A program made the position numbers and the translations under genes. DNA of 64,000 bases, taken from assembly GCF_002085925.2 (NCBI RefSeq), contig NZ_CP053562.1:2865501-2929500 (forward strand), in the 5' to 3' direction. This DNA comes from Thioclava electrotropha. Lineage in GTDB: Bacteria; Pseudomonadota; Alphaproteobacteria; Rhodobacterales; Rhodobacteraceae. Shown here in pieces: positions 53,354-62,044 of the stretch. Within the stretch, counting starts at the first letter, position 1; each line of letters opens with the position of its first letter. Under the pieces are notes generated by a model. It did no database searches. It had not been told where the DNA came from and saw only the letters and a list, made by a program, of their open reading frames with translations.

Positions 53354-54295
53354 ATGACACCCGTTACCACCCAGACCCCTCGCCCGCTCCTTGGAATCGC
53401 GCTGAAGCTCGGCACCGTCACCGGTTTCGTCATCATGCAGGCGCTGATCAAATCGGTCTCCGACCGGGTACCGCCGGGCGAAGCGGTGTTCTTCCGGTCT
53501 TTCTTCGGCATCGTGCCGATCCTGCTCTGGTTGCTGTGGCGCGGTGAGTTGCAGGGCGGGTTGCGGGTGGAAAAACCGATCAACCACGTCATGCGTGGCG
53601 TCGTGGGAACCACCGCGATGGCGCTGAGTTTCGCAGCGCTTGCCTTCCTGCCGCTGCCCGAGGCGACCGCTCTGGGCTATGCGGCCCCGCTGCTGACGGT
53701 CGTCTTCGCGGCTCTCCTGCTGGGCGAGACGGTCCGGATCTTCCGCTTCTCGGCGGTCGGGCTGGGAATGGTGGGCGTTCTGATCGTGCTTTGGCCCCGG
53801 TTGGGCGGCAGCGGGCCCGAAGGTGGGACGGAAGCGCTTGGCGCCGGGCTTGCGCTGGCGGGCGCCACCTGCGCGGCGCTGGCGCAGATCCAGATCCGCC
53901 GCATGGTCGGATCGGAGCGCACCTCTGCCATCGTCTTCTGGTTCTCCTGCACCGCCTCGGTGCTCTCGCTGGCCTCCCTGCCCTTCGGTTGGGTCGTGCC
54001 GACCGCGTGGGAGGCGACGCTTCTGATCCTCGCAGGGCTGATCGGCGGCACCGGGCAGATCATGCTCACCTCGGCCTATCGCTTCGCCGATGCCTCGCTG
54101 GTGGCCCCTTTCGATTACGCCTCGATGCTGCTGGCGCTGGTGATCGGCTACACCATTTTCGCGGAAGTGCCGACCCACGCGACCCTCGCCGGGGCCGCGC
54201 TCATCATCGCGGCCGGTATCGCGATCATCCTGCGCGAGCACTGGCTGGGGCTGGAGCGCAAACGCGCGCGCAAGGCCGCGACGCCCCAGGGCTGA
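53354..54295 (+). CDS. DMT/EamA family transporter
   Basis: Encodes 313 residues with ten hydrophobic segments in two EamA halves (GEAVFFRSFFGIVPILLWLL and ALAFLPLPEATALGYAAPLL in the first, SAYRFADASLVAPFDYASML in the second). The family exports metabolites or imports S-adenosylmethionine and others; substrate unknown. The frame is open upstream through queG, but the ATG at 53354 is the first sensible start, 46 nt past the queG stop. Confidence 0.88.
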   Translation: MTPVTTQTPRPLLGIALKLGTVTGFVIMQALIKSVSDRVPPGEAVFFRSFFGIVPILLWLLWRGELQGGLRVEKPINHVMRGVVGTTAMALSFAALAFLPLPEATALGYAAPLLTVVFAALLLGETVRIFRFSAVGLGMVGVLIVLWPRLGGSGPEGGTEALGAGLALAGATCAALAQIQIRRMVGSERTSAIVFWFSCTASVLSLASLPFGWVVPTAWEATLLILAGLIGGTGQIMLTSAYRFADASLVAPFDYASMLLALVIGYTIFAEVPTHATLAGAALIIAAGIAIILREHWLGLERKRARKAATPQG

Positions 54296-54399
54296 GCGCC
54301 GATCCGCCTGCGACAATAAACCTGCCTGCCCCTGCGTCACGACTCGGTCGAATCGTGCTATGGTGCGACTATCAGAGGCGATGACGAGAGGAGGAAGAT

Positions 54400-54585
54400 A
54401 TGTCCCGTCACATCATCGACCGCGCCGAACTCAAGGCAGAAGGGCCGCGCGTGAAGCGGTTTCTCGAATTGCAACGGCGCGAAGGCATCCACCCGGCGAT
54501 CAAGGAGCTCAGCAAACGCGGGCGGCCCGACCACGGCGCGCGGATGACACAGTTCCTGCGGATCGAGCGGGCTGAAGCCACCTGA
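54400..54585 (+). CDS. Small protein of unknown function (61 aa)
   Basis: Encodes 61 residues, very basic (MSRHIIDRAELKAEGPRVKR; then FLELQRREGIHPAIKELSKR). GAGAGGAGGAAGAT directly precedes the ATG, one of the best ribosome sites in the window, which supports expression. It has no membrane segment or signal. The helical, Arg/Lys-rich make-up suggests nucleic-acid or ribosome contact, but no family is recognised. A bidirectional terminator follows. Confidence 0.7.
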   Translation: MSRHIIDRAELKAEGPRVKRFLELQRREGIHPAIKELSKRGRPDHGARMTQFLRIERAEAT

Positions 54586-54621
54586 CGACCTGATCGGCGC
54601 TCAATAGCTGTGAAAACGCGA

Positions 54622-54654
54622 AAGGGCGTGCCGGGGGGCACGCCCTTCTGTTTT
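54622..54654. terminator. Bidirectional terminator between 61-aa gene and ilvE
   Basis: AAGGGCGTGCC (54622-54632) and GGCACGCCCTT (54637-54647) form an 11-bp perfect stem with a GGGG loop. On the plus strand CTGTTTTC follows; on the minus strand TCGCGTTTTC follows, so both convergent genes may end here. Confidence 0.88.
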
Positions 54655-54671
54655 CTCGACCGAAGCGCGGA

Positions 54672-55541
54672 TCAGGCGCGCACGAGTTTCTCGTAGGTCT
54701 CGGCGATGTCGCGGGTCAGCGCGCCGACCTCGAAGTTGAAGTCGCGGATCTGGCTGACCGGGGTCACCTCGGCGGCGGTGCCGGTGAGCCAGCACTGTTC
54801 GAACTCGGCCAGTTCGGTCGGCTCGATCAGGCGCTCGTGGACGGTGATGCCCTTTTCCTTCAGCAGGCCGATCACGGTCTGACGGGTGATCCCGTTGAGG
54901 AACACGTCTGCCTTGGGCGTGTGAACCTCACCGTCTTTCACGAAGAAGATGTTCGCACCGGTCGCCTCGGCCACGTAGCCGCGCCAATCCATGAACAGCG
55001 CGTCCGAATAGCCGCGATCTTCGGCGGCGTGCTTGGACATGGTGCAGATCATGTAGAGACCGGCGGCCTTCGCCTCGGCGGGAATGGTGCGCGGATCGGG
55101 ACGACGCCATTTCGCGATGTCGAGCTTGGCGCCCTGCATCTTCGCATCGCCGTAATAGTTGCCCCATTCCCAGCCAGCGACGGCCAGACGCACGGGGTTC
55201 TTGCGTGCCGAGACACCCATATCCTCGCCCGCGCCACGCCAGGCCACCGCACGCACATAGGCGTCGGTCCAGCCATTGGCCTTGAGCATGTCGTATTTGG
55301 CCTTTTCGATCTCTTCGACCGAATAGGGGATTTCCATGTCGAGCAGTTGCGCCGATTTGCGCAGGCGGGCGGAATGCTCTTCGCCTTTGAAAATCTTGCC
55401 GTTGTAACAACGCTCGCCTTCGAAGACGGAGGACGCGTAATGCAGCGCGTGAGTCAGGATGTGGACATTGGCGTCGCGCCACTCCACAAGCTGTCCATCC
55501 ATCCAGATCTTGCCGTCACGATCGTCATACGAGCCCGACAT
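54672..55541 (-). CDS. ilvE: Branched-chain amino acid aminotransferase
   Basis: Encodes 289 residues of fold-type IV PLP aminotransferase. It transfers the last amino group in leucine, isoleucine and valine synthesis or the first in their breakdown. VFEGERCYNGKIF, YVRAVAWRGAGEDMGVSARK, EATGANIFFVKDGEVHTP, LNGITRQTVIGLLKEKG and CWLTGTAAEVTPVSQI are family motifs; the PLP lysine is expected in the KAAEDRGYSDALFMD-preceding region. The ATG at 55541 follows AAGGAGAGTAAG. It is divergent from petP across 152 bp containing TTGCGCAA motifs. Confidence 0.95.
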   Translation of the reverse strand: MSGSYDDRDGKIWMDGQLVEWRDANVHILTHALHYASSVFEGERCYNGKIFKGEEHSARLRKSAQLLDMEIPYSVEEIEKAKYDMLKANGWTDAYVRAVAWRGAGEDMGVSARKNPVRLAVAGWEWGNYYGDAKMQGAKLDIAKWRRPDPRTIPAEAKAAGLYMICTMSKHAAEDRGYSDALFMDWRGYVAEATGANIFFVKDGEVHTPKADVFLNGITRQTVIGLLKEKGITVHERLIEPTELAEFEQCWLTGTAAEVTPVSQIRDFNFEVGALTRDIAETYEKLVRA

Positions 55542-55576
55542 CTTACTCTCCTTGCAGTCACGCCATTTTACGAATA

Positions 55577-55672
55577 TTGCGCAACTTACGTCCGAAGTGG
55601 ACACTTTGTTGCGCTAAAACTGTTCTGCGGTAGCAGTTGAGTCTTGGATAGTCAACAAGGCTGACATAAAGT
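55577..55672. promoter_or_regulatory. ilvE-petP divergent regulatory region
   Basis: A palindrome TTGCGCAA (55577-55584) and a second TTGCGC (55609-55614) lie 32 bp apart, three helical turns. On the plus strand TTGGAT (55644-55649) and TAAAGT (55667-55672), 17 bp apart, are a candidate petP promoter. TAAAAT is present on the minus strand near 55564-55569 as a possible ilvE -10. Confidence 0.45.
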
Positions 55673-55693
55673 CACGCAAAAGAGAGGGACGAT

Positions 55694-56191
55694 ATGGCAG
55701 ATAGCGGAAGCCCCGGGGGCGAGACACTTCTTTTTCTGACGGACGAGCAATTGCGCAAAGGCATCGAGGCGATGTTCTTCGCCTATCGCGCCTTTACCGC
55801 CGACCCTGACCGTCTGCTCGAAGAATATGGCTACGGGCGCGCACATCACCGCGCGCTGCACTTCATCAACCGCCAGCCGGGGCTTACGGTGACCACCCTG
55901 CTCGCGGTTCTGGGCGTGACCAAGCAATCGCTCAACCGGGTGCTGCGCACGCTGATCGAGGACGGGCTGGTGGAAAGCCGCGTCGGCACCCGCGACAAGC
56001 GCGAGCGGCGGTTGCATCTGACGGCCGAGGGCGAAACGCTGGAACGCGCGCTGTCGGAGGCGCAGCGCGGGCGGATGCGCTCTGCCTATCGCGCGGCGGG
56101 GCCGCAGGCGGTGGCAGGCTTCCGGCAGGTTCTCGAGGCGATGATGGGCCCCGACCTGCACAAGCTCTATCAAATGATGAAAGACGACTGA
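55694..56191 (+). CDS. petP: MarR-family regulator PetP
   Basis: Encodes 165 residues of a MarR winged-helix protein: YGYGRAHHRALHFINRQPGL, VLGVTKQSLNRVLRTLIEDG (recognition helix) and RVGTRDKRERRLHLTAEGE (wing). In Rhodobacter capsulatus petP lies with petR directly upstream of the cytochrome bc1 operon, the same order as here, which supports the name. The stop overlaps the petR ATG (TGATG). AGAGAGGGACGAT precedes its start. Confidence 0.88.
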   Translation: MADSGSPGGETLLFLTDEQLRKGIEAMFFAYRAFTADPDRLLEEYGYGRAHHRALHFINRQPGLTVTTLLAVLGVTKQSLNRVLRTLIEDGLVESRVGTRDKRERRLHLTAEGETLERALSEAQRGRMRSAYRAAGPQAVAGFRQVLEAMMGPDLHKLYQMMKDD

Positions 56192-56904
56192 TGCCCTACT
56201 CGGCCGACCCTCATCTCCTTATCGTCGACGATGACGAGCGCATCCGGACGCTTCTGAAGAGCTTTCTGCAGCGCCACGGCTTTCTCGTCACCGCAGCGCG
56301 CGACGCGGCCCATGCGCGGTCGCTGCTGTCGGGGCTGGAATTCAGCCTGATCGTGATGGATGTGATGATGCCGGGCGAGGACGGGCTGTCGCTGACCCGC
56401 GATCTGCGCGCCAGATCGATCGCCACGCCGATCCTGCTGCTGACGGCGCGCGGCGAAACACGCGAGCGGATTGAGGGGCTGGAAGCGGGCGCCGACGACT
56501 ATCTCGCGAAACCGTTCGAGCCGAAGGAACTGCTGCTGCGGATCAACGCGATCCTGCGCCGGGTGCCGCAGGAGACCGAGAGCGGTCCGAAATACCTCTC
56601 GCTGGGGCCCCTGAAATACGATCAGGAGCGGGGCGAGCTGTGGGATGGCGATGCGCTGGTGAAGCTGACCGCAACCGAGGTGCAGCTGATGCGTATCTTC
56701 GCGACTCATGCGGGCGACGTGGTCAGCCGCACGGAACTGATCGAGGAATTGGGCCGCGAGCGCGGCAGTGGCGAGGAAGGCGGCGGCGATCGGGCGGTCG
56801 ATGTTCAGATCACGCGCCTGCGCCGAAAGATCGAGCGCGACCCCCGCGAGCCGCGCTATCTGCAGACGGTGCGCGGTCTGGGCTACCTGCTCGCGCCCGA
56901 CTGA
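56191..56904 (+). CDS. petR: OmpR-family response regulator PetR
   Basis: Encodes 237 residues. The receiver domain has the acidic pocket DDDE (13-16), phospho-acceptor D57 in IVMDVMMPGEDG, and LAKPFEPKELLLR with the conserved Lys. The winged-helix output domain ends with RKIERDPREPRYLQTVRGLG. A Gly/Glu-rich insert (RERGSGEEGGGD) sits in its transactivation loop. No histidine kinase gene is adjacent. In R. capsulatus petR is needed for photosynthetic and respiratory growth. Translationally coupled to petP. Confidence 0.9.
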   Translation: MPYSADPHLLIVDDDERIRTLLKSFLQRHGFLVTAARDAAHARSLLSGLEFSLIVMDVMMPGEDGLSLTRDLRARSIATPILLLTARGETRERIEGLEAGADDYLAKPFEPKELLLRINAILRRVPQETESGPKYLSLGPLKYDQERGELWDGDALVKLTATEVQLMRIFATHAGDVVSRTELIEELGRERGSGEEGGGDRAVDVQITRLRRKIERDPREPRYLQTVRGLGYLLAPD

Positions 56905-57281
56905 ATGGAAGGACGGCGGATACTACATGTTGAGGGGCCACCATACGGGGTGCGATAGGCGCCGCGTGGGGCCCGCTCATCTTCAAAAATGCGAATTTGT
57001 TATATGTTTTTAAGGCCACGAATCGCTTTTCCCCAATAGGGAGCAGTATTTGTGCGTCGAGCTTCTCGCGCGGCCCCCTTCGCCGATGCGCATGGCCATT
57101 GACCTTGGGTGATCTGTTGCAAGAGCGACATTTAACTGCCCCTCAACACAAATTCAGGCGAATGTGTTCTGGACTGACAAATTCGTGATTGGTATGAGAG
57201 CGGCCATGTTTGGCGGCACCTCGCGACGTGCCCCGGCACGTCACTATCGGCCCCCTCGCGGGCCCGGGAAGGAGAGACAAC
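56905..57281. other. petR-petA spacer (377 bp)
   Basis: No gene was found here. The left part is GC-rich; an AT-rich patch runs about 56980-57015 (with TTTGTTATATGTTTTTAAGG), and TTGACC occurs at 57099 without a well-placed -10. The region must hold the petABC promoter and a leader. A good ribosome site AAGGAGAG lies directly before petA. Confidence 0.6.
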
Positions 57282-57842
57282 GTGTCCCACGCAGATAATA
57301 ACGCAGGCACCCGGAGGGATTTCCTCTACTACGCCACCGCCGGCACCGGCGCGGTGGTGACCGGCGCAGCCGTCTGGCCGCTGGTGAACCAGATGAATGC
57401 CTCGGCCGACGTCAAGGCGCTCTCGTCGATCTATGTCGACATCTCGGGCGTCGAGACCGGCACGCAGCTCACGGTGAAATGGCGCGGCAAGCCGGTCTTC
57501 ATCCGCCGCCGCACCGAGGAAGAGATCGAACTGGGGCGCGAAGTGCCGCTCTCCGATCTGGTCGACACCTCCGCCGAGAACGCGAACAAGCCGGGCGCCG
57601 AAGCGACCGACGAGAACCGCACGCTCGACGAAGCGGGCGAGTGGCTGGTGATGATCGGTGTGTGCACCCACTTGGGCTGCGTGCCGATCGGCAACGGCTC
57701 CGGGGACTACCACGGCTGGTTCTGCCCCTGCCACGGGTCGCATTACGACACCGCCGGCCGGATCCGCAAAGGCCCCGCACCGCGCAATCTCGATATCCCG
57801 GTGGCCCAGTTCACCGATGAAACCACCATCAAGCTGGGCTGA
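57282..57842 (+). CDS. petA: Ubiquinol-cytochrome c reductase Rieske iron-sulfur subunit
   Basis: Encodes 186 residues from GTG behind AAGGAGAG. A twin-arginine anchor ([20 protein letters not shown]) stays as the membrane helix. The 2Fe-2S cluster ligands are C128, H130, C148 and H151 in CTHLGC and [10 protein letters not shown]133 and C150 would form the stabilising disulfide. The head domain shuttles electrons from quinol to cytochrome c1. It depends on the Tat system encoded at 29-31 kb. Confidence 0.97.
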   Translation: MSHADNNAGTRRDFLYYATAGTGAVVTGAAVWPLVNQMNASADVKALSSIYVDISGVETGTQLTVKWRGKPVFIRRRTEEEIELGREVPLSDLVDTSAENANKPGAEATDENRTLDEAGEWLVMIGVCTHLGCVPIGNGSGDYHGWFCPCHGSHYDTAGRIRKGPAPRNLDIPVAQFTDETTIKLG

Positions 57843-57854
57843 GGAGGCATTTAA

Positions 57855-59171
57855 ATGTCGGGCATTCCCCACGACCATTACGAGCCCAAGACGGGCTTCG
57901 AGAAATGGACGCATAAGCGTCTTCCGATCATCGGGCTGATCTATGACACGATCATGATCCCCACCCCCAAGAACCTGAACTGGTGGTGGATCTGGGGCAT
58001 CGTGCTGGCCTTCTGCCTCGTGCTGCAGATCGTCACCGGCATCGTTCTGGTGATGCATTACACCCCGCATGTCGATCTGGCCTTCGCCTCGGTCGAGCAC
58101 ATCATGCGCGACGTGAATGGCGGCTACATGCTGCGCTACATCCACGCGAACGGCGCCTCGCTGTTTTTCCTCGCCGTCTATATCCACATCTTCCGCGGCC
58201 TCTATTACGGCTCCTACAAGGCGCCCCGCGAGATCACCTGGATCATCGGCATGATCATCTACCTGTGCATGATGGGCACGGCTTTCATGGGCTACGTTCT
58301 GCCCTGGGGTCAGATGTCCTTCTGGGGCGCGACCGTGATCACCGGCCTGTTCGGCGCGATCCCGGGCATCGGCGAGTCGATCCAGGCCTGGCTGCTTGGC
58401 GGCCCGGCGGTGGACAACGCGACGCTGAACCGCTTCTTCTCGCTGCACTACCTGCTGCCCTTCGTGATCGCGGCGCTCGTCGTCGTTCACATCTGGGCCT
58501 TCCACACCACGGGCAACAACAACCCGACGGGCGTTCCGGTCCGCACCGGCTCGAAAGCGGAAGCCGAGAAGGACACCCTGCCCTTCTGGCCCTATTTCGT
58601 GATCAAGGACCTCTTCGCGCTCGCCGTGATCCTGCTGGTCTTCGCCGCGGTTGTGGGCTTCATGCCGAACTATCTTGGCCACCCCGACAACTACATCGAG
58701 GCGAACCCGCTGGCGACGCCCGCACACATCGTGCCGGAATGGTACTTCCTGCCCTTCTACGCGATCCTGCGTGCCTTCACCTCGGACGTCTGGGCCGTGA
58801 TGTTCGTCAACTGGATCACCTTCGGCATCGTCGACGCGAAGTTCTTCGGCGTCCTTGCGATGTTCGGCGCGATCCTCGTGATGGCGCTGGCCCCGTGGCT
58901 CGACACCTCGAAAGTGCGCTCGGGCGCCTACCGCCCGATGTTCAAATGGTGGTTCTGGCTGCTGGCGATCGACTTCATGGTGCTGATGTGGGTGGGCGCG
59001 ATGCCGACCGACGGGATCTACCCCTACATCTCGCTGATCGGCGCGACCTACTGGTTCGTCTATTTCCTCGTGATCCTGCCGCTGCTTGGCCTGATCGAGA
59101 AGCCGCAACCGATGCCGGCGACGATCGAGGAAGACTTCAACCACCACTACGACATCAAATCGGCTGAATGA
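57855..59171 (+). CDS. petB: Cytochrome b subunit of the bc1 complex
   Basis: Encodes 438 residues, the full-length alphaproteobacterial cytochrome b with about eight membrane helices. [20 protein letters not shown] and [20 protein letters not shown] hold the paired haem-ligand histidines. [20 protein letters not shown] is the Qo-site region, and [20 protein letters not shown] includes the PEWY motif. It catalyses the Q-cycle quinol oxidation and reduction. GAGGAGGC lies shortly before the ATG, 12 nt after petA. Confidence 0.98.
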   Translation: MSGIPHDHYEPKTGFEKWTHKRLPIIGLIYDTIMIPTPKNLNWWWIWGIVLAFCLVLQIVTGIVLVMHYTPHVDLAFASVEHIMRDVNGGYMLRYIHANGASLFFLAVYIHIFRGLYYGSYKAPREITWIIGMIIYLCMMGTAFMGYVLPWGQMSFWGATVITGLFGAIPGIGESIQAWLLGGPAVDNATLNRFFSLHYLLPFVIAALVVVHIWAFHTTGNNNPTGVPVRTGSKAEAEKDTLPFWPYFVIKDLFALAVILLVFAAVVGFMPNYLGHPDNYIEANPLATPAHIVPEWYFLPFYAILRAFTSDVWAVMFVNWITFGIVDAKFFGVLAMFGAILVMALAPWLDTSKVRSGAYRPMFKWWFWLLAIDFMVLMWVGAMPTDGIYPYISLIGATYWFVYFLVILPLLGLIEKPQPMPATIEEDFNHHYDIKSAE

Positions 59172-59191
59172 GTAAGGAAGAGGGACACCAA

Positions 59192-59998
59192 ATGAAACAT
59201 CTTCTGATCTCTGCCCTGTCGGCGCTGGTGATCGGGGCAAGCGCCCTGGCCTCCCCGGCGATGGCGGCCGAAAGCGGCGAAAGCCATGTCGAGGATATCG
59301 ACTTCTCCTTCGAGGGCCCCTTCGGGACCTTCGACCAACAGCAGCTGCGCCGCGGCTTCCAGGTCTACCGGGAGGTCTGCTCGGCCTGCCACGGCCTGCG
59401 CTATGTCGCCTTCCGCACGCTCGCTGATCAGGGCGGCCCGATGATGGACCCGGCCTGGGTGCGCGCCTATGCTGCCGAGTTCACCGTGATGGACAAGGAA
59501 ACCGGCGAAGAGCGCCCCGGCAAGGAGACTGACCACTTCCCGTTCATCTCCGGCATGGGCATGGGTCCGGATCTTTCGCTGATGGCGAAAGCGCGTGCGG
59601 GCTTCCACGGCCCCTACGGTCTCGGCATCAACCAGTTCTTCCGCGGCATCGGCGGCCCCGAGTATATCTACTCGGTCCTGACCGGTTACACCGGCGAAGA
59701 GAAGGAAGAGGCAGGCTCGTATTTCTACGGCAACCACACCTTCCCGGGTGGTTGGATCGCCATGCCTCCGCCGCTCTCGGAAGACCTCATCGAATATGAG
59801 GACGGCACGCCCGCTACCGTCGAACAGATGGCTCAGGACGTTGCTGCCTACCTGATGTGGACTGCCGAGCCGAAGCTGGAATCGCGCAAGCGTTGGGGCT
59901 TCGTCGCGGTGCTGATGCTGGCGGTGCTGAGCACGCTGCTCTACCTGACCAACAAGAAGCTCTGGGCGCCGCATAAGGGCAAGAAGTTCGACCTGTAA
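59192..59998 (+). CDS. petC: Cytochrome c1 subunit of the bc1 complex
   Basis: Encodes 268 residues. A signal peptide ([18 protein letters not shown]) precedes the haem motif C63-SA-C66-H67. The likely axial Met is in [22 protein letters not shown]-terminal anchor helix ([19 protein letters not shown]) ends in basic residues. An upstream ATG at 59168 overlaps petB, but 59192 has AAGGAAGAGGG before it and starts directly at the signal. It is the last gene of petABC and precedes a terminator. Confidence 0.96.
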   Translation: MKHLLISALSALVIGASALASPAMAAESGESHVEDIDFSFEGPFGTFDQQQLRRGFQVYREVCSACHGLRYVAFRTLADQGGPMMDPAWVRAYAAEFTVMDKETGEERPGKETDHFPFISGMGMGPDLSLMAKARAGFHGPYGLGINQFFRGIGGPEYIYSVLTGYTGEEKEEAGSYFYGNHTFPGGWIAMPPPLSEDLIEYEDGTPATVEQMAQDVAAYLMWTAEPKLESRKRWGFVAVLMLAVLSTLLYLTNKKLWAPHKGKKFDL

Positions 59999-60025
59999 GC
60001 CCGGGCTCGACCTGCTAGACTGATG

Positions 60026-60056
60026 AACGCCTCCTCGCCCGCGAGGGGGCGTTTTC
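60026..60056 (+). terminator. Rho-independent terminator of petABC
   Basis: A 12-bp stem with one G-T pair, AACGCCTCCTCG (60026-60037) and CGAGGGGGCGTT (60042-60053), has a 4-nt loop and runs into TT after the stem's own TT. Confidence 0.88.
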
Positions 60057-60128
60057 CGTTCTCTGGAGCTGTCCGATGTCCACCCCGCCCCCGGCTTCGC
60101 GCCCCTGCCCGACCCGCCCTATTACGCG

Positions 60129-60422
60129 GTGATCTTCGCCTCTCTGCGCGGGGCGACCGATGAGGGCTATGGCGCGATGGCCGAACAGATGGCCGCGCTG
60201 GCCGCTCAGCAGCCCGGCTACATCGGAATGGAGAATGCACGCGATGCGACGGGCTTCGGCCTGACCGTCAGCTACTGGATCGACGAGGCCGCGCTGATCG
60301 CGTGGAAGGCGGTGGCGAAGCACCAGCTCGCGCAGCAACTCGGCAAGGATCGCTGGTATCGCCATTACGCGCTACGCGTCGCCAAGGTCGAACGCCAGTA
60401 TGACGGGCCGGAGGGCCGCTGA
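60129..60422 (+). CDS. Antibiotic biosynthesis monooxygenase (ABM) domain protein, probable N-terminal frameshift
   Basis: 97 residues can be read from GTG at 60129: VIFASLRGATDEGYGAMAEQ, AAQQPGYIGMENARDATGFG and TVSYWIDEAALIAWKAVAKH, an ABM-like dimeric ferredoxin-fold protein. The same frame continues upstream as PGFAPLPDPPYYA, which belongs to the family, but has no start codon. An ATG with a GGAG site at 60076 is one base out of frame and stops after 18 codons. A one-base loss in the C-rich run at 60083-60092 would explain this, giving MSTPPPGFAPLP. Either a sequencing error or a real mutation. Confidence 0.7.
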   Translation: MIFASLRGATDEGYGAMAEQMAALAAQQPGYIGMENARDATGFGLTVSYWIDEAALIAWKAVAKHQLAQQLGKDRWYRHYALRVAKVERQYDGPEGR

Positions 60423-60513
60423 AATTCTCCCTCTGCTGACGCGGCGCAATGTGCCCGGCCCCTTGGATGTCGGGGGCAAGCGGGCTATCTGGGAAGGGAC
60501 AACAGGAGTAACA

Positions 60514-61299
60514 ATGCCCGACATTTCCGAGCTGCCCCATATCAGCCCCGCCTCCCGCGCCCCGCGCCTGTGCGTGCTGATCGACGCCGATAACGTGCCC
60601 GCCGGATATGCCGAAGCGATCTTCGAAGAGATCGCGTCGCTGGGCGAAGCCTCGGTGCGCCGCATCTACGGCGACTGGTCGGCGCAGCGCCTCGCGGGCT
60701 GGGCCAAGCGCGTGGCCGAACTGGGCCTCGTCGCGGATCAGCAATTCGCCAATACGAAGGGCAAGAACGCCTCCGATATCGGGCTCGTCATCGCGGCGAT
60801 GGATTTCCTGCATTCGGACCTGTTCGACGGCTTCGTGCTGGTCTCCTCGGACAGCGACTTCACCCGCCTCGCCGCCCGCATCCGCGAGCAGGGGCTGGAT
60901 GTTTACGGCATCGGCGAACAGAAGACGCCCGAGGCCTTCCGCAAGGCCTGCAAACGCTTCATCTATGTCGAGAACCTCGGCAATGGCGATAGCACCACCG
61001 ACACCACTGCCAAGCCGACTTCGGACAAGACCAGCAGCTCCAGCGCCCCGAAATCCTCGGGCGGCAAGCAGGAACCCAAAGCCGCGATCCCGATCATCGT
61101 CAACGCGATGAAAGCGATCGGTCTGGAAGAGGAATGGTATTCGCTGGGCCAGCTCGGCCAGTTCATCACGCAGGCAAACCCGGATTTCGACACCCGCACC
61201 TATGGCAGCGCGAAACTCTCGGACCTGCTGATCAAGACCGGCCGCTTCCAGTTGCAGCGCGGTGAAGGCAATCAGTGGATGGTGCGCGATCTGGCCTGA
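60514..61299 (+). CDS. NYN-domain ribonuclease-like protein with C-terminal LOTUS/OST-HTH domain
   Basis: Encodes 261 residues. The N-terminal NYN (PIN-like) domain shows LCVLIDADNVPAGYAEAIFE, ADQQFANTKGKNASDIGLVI and GFVLVSSDSDFTRLAARIRE, with acidic residues D, D and D/D in metal-binding positions. A Ser/Thr/Lys-rich linker (about 170-200) leads to an OST-HTH-like domain (YSLGQLGQFITQANPDFDTR, then YGSAKLSDLLIKTGRF). This pairing suggests RNA binding and cleavage; the target is unknown. ACAGGAGTAACA precedes the ATG. It ends tail-to-tail with the TetR gene. Confidence 0.88.
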   Translation: MPDISELPHISPASRAPRLCVLIDADNVPAGYAEAIFEEIASLGEASVRRIYGDWSAQRLAGWAKRVAELGLVADQQFANTKGKNASDIGLVIAAMDFLHSDLFDGFVLVSSDSDFTRLAARIREQGLDVYGIGEQKTPEAFRKACKRFIYVENLGNGDSTTDTTAKPTSDKTSSSSAPKSSGGKQEPKAAIPIIVNAMKAIGLEEEWYSLGQLGQFITQANPDFDTRTYGSAKLSDLLIKTGRFQLQRGEGNQWMVRDLA

Positions 61300-61920
61300 T
61301 CAGGCCTTCGCCCCGTAGCGTGCAAGGAACATCGCGACCGCGCCCCGGATCACGCGCTCTTTCTGCTCGCCGGTGAAGCTGTCGCAAATCCCGAACAGAA
61401 GCTTCGGGTGCAGTTCCGATTTGCACAGCTCGATAAAGAGGTAGGCGGCGAGGTCGATATCGTCGATCACCAGCTCGCCCCGATCCGAAGCGCAGCGCAG
61501 GTACTCCATCAGCAGCTCATGCACCAGTTCCGGCCCGGCTGCGTAAAAGGCGCGGCCCAGTTCGGGGAATCGCTCGGATTCGGCGACGCAGAGCCGGTAG
61601 AGCCCCTGATTCAGCTTGCAGCTCATCGAGTCGACAATCTGCGCGGCGGCGAGCGACAGCACCACCTCGGGCGCGGCGCCGAAATCGATCGTGGCGACCG
61701 CGCTGTCGGTCTGCTCTTTGAGCTGCGAGCGCACGACCTCGACGAACATCAGCCGCTTGTCGGGGAAATAGCTGTAAAGCGTGGCTTTCGACACGCCCGC
61801 TTCCTTGGCGATGTCATCGACCGAGGCCCCGTCGAACCCGTCGCGCAGAAAGATCGTCCGCGCCCCTTCGAGCACCTGATCGAACTTGCGCCCGCGATTG
61901 ATCTGATCTGCCTGTGACAT
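61300..61920 (-). CDS. TetR/AcrR family transcriptional regulator
   Basis: Encodes 206 residues. The helix-turn-helix is GFDGASVDDIAKEAGVSKAT followed by LYSYFPDKRLMFVEVV, typical TetR. The C-terminal ligand domain resembles the AefR/TetR_C group. Target genes are not evident; neighbours are a NYN protein and chorismate synthase. GGAGGGCAGATGTC lies before the ATG at 61920; the longer frame to 61986 is not supported. The stop codon follows directly on the NYN stop inside a palindrome. Confidence 0.9.
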   Translation of the reverse strand: MSQADQINRGRKFDQVLEGARTIFLRDGFDGASVDDIAKEAGVSKATLYSYFPDKRLMFVEVVRSQLKEQTDSAVATIDFGAAPEVVLSLAAAQIVDSMSCKLNQGLYRLCVAESERFPELGRAFYAAGPELVHELLMEYLRCASDRGELVIDDIDLAAYLFIELCKSELHPKLLFGICDSFTGEQKERVIRGAVAMFLARYGAKA

Positions 61921-62044
61921 CTGCCCTCCGGTCCCGGGAAACCGACCCGGGCCCGCAGAATAAACCGGGCGGTTCACATCCCGCAAGGTCGCACACGTGA
62001 CGTCATGGCGCTCTGCACCGACGATCCGGCAGACTGCGGCCTAC

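Noticed and set aside
57132..59240. 702-codon minus-strand open frame over petA and petB
   Set aside because: Antisense to unmistakable cytochrome bc1 genes; composition (D, H, V, R-rich) is that of a mirror frame.
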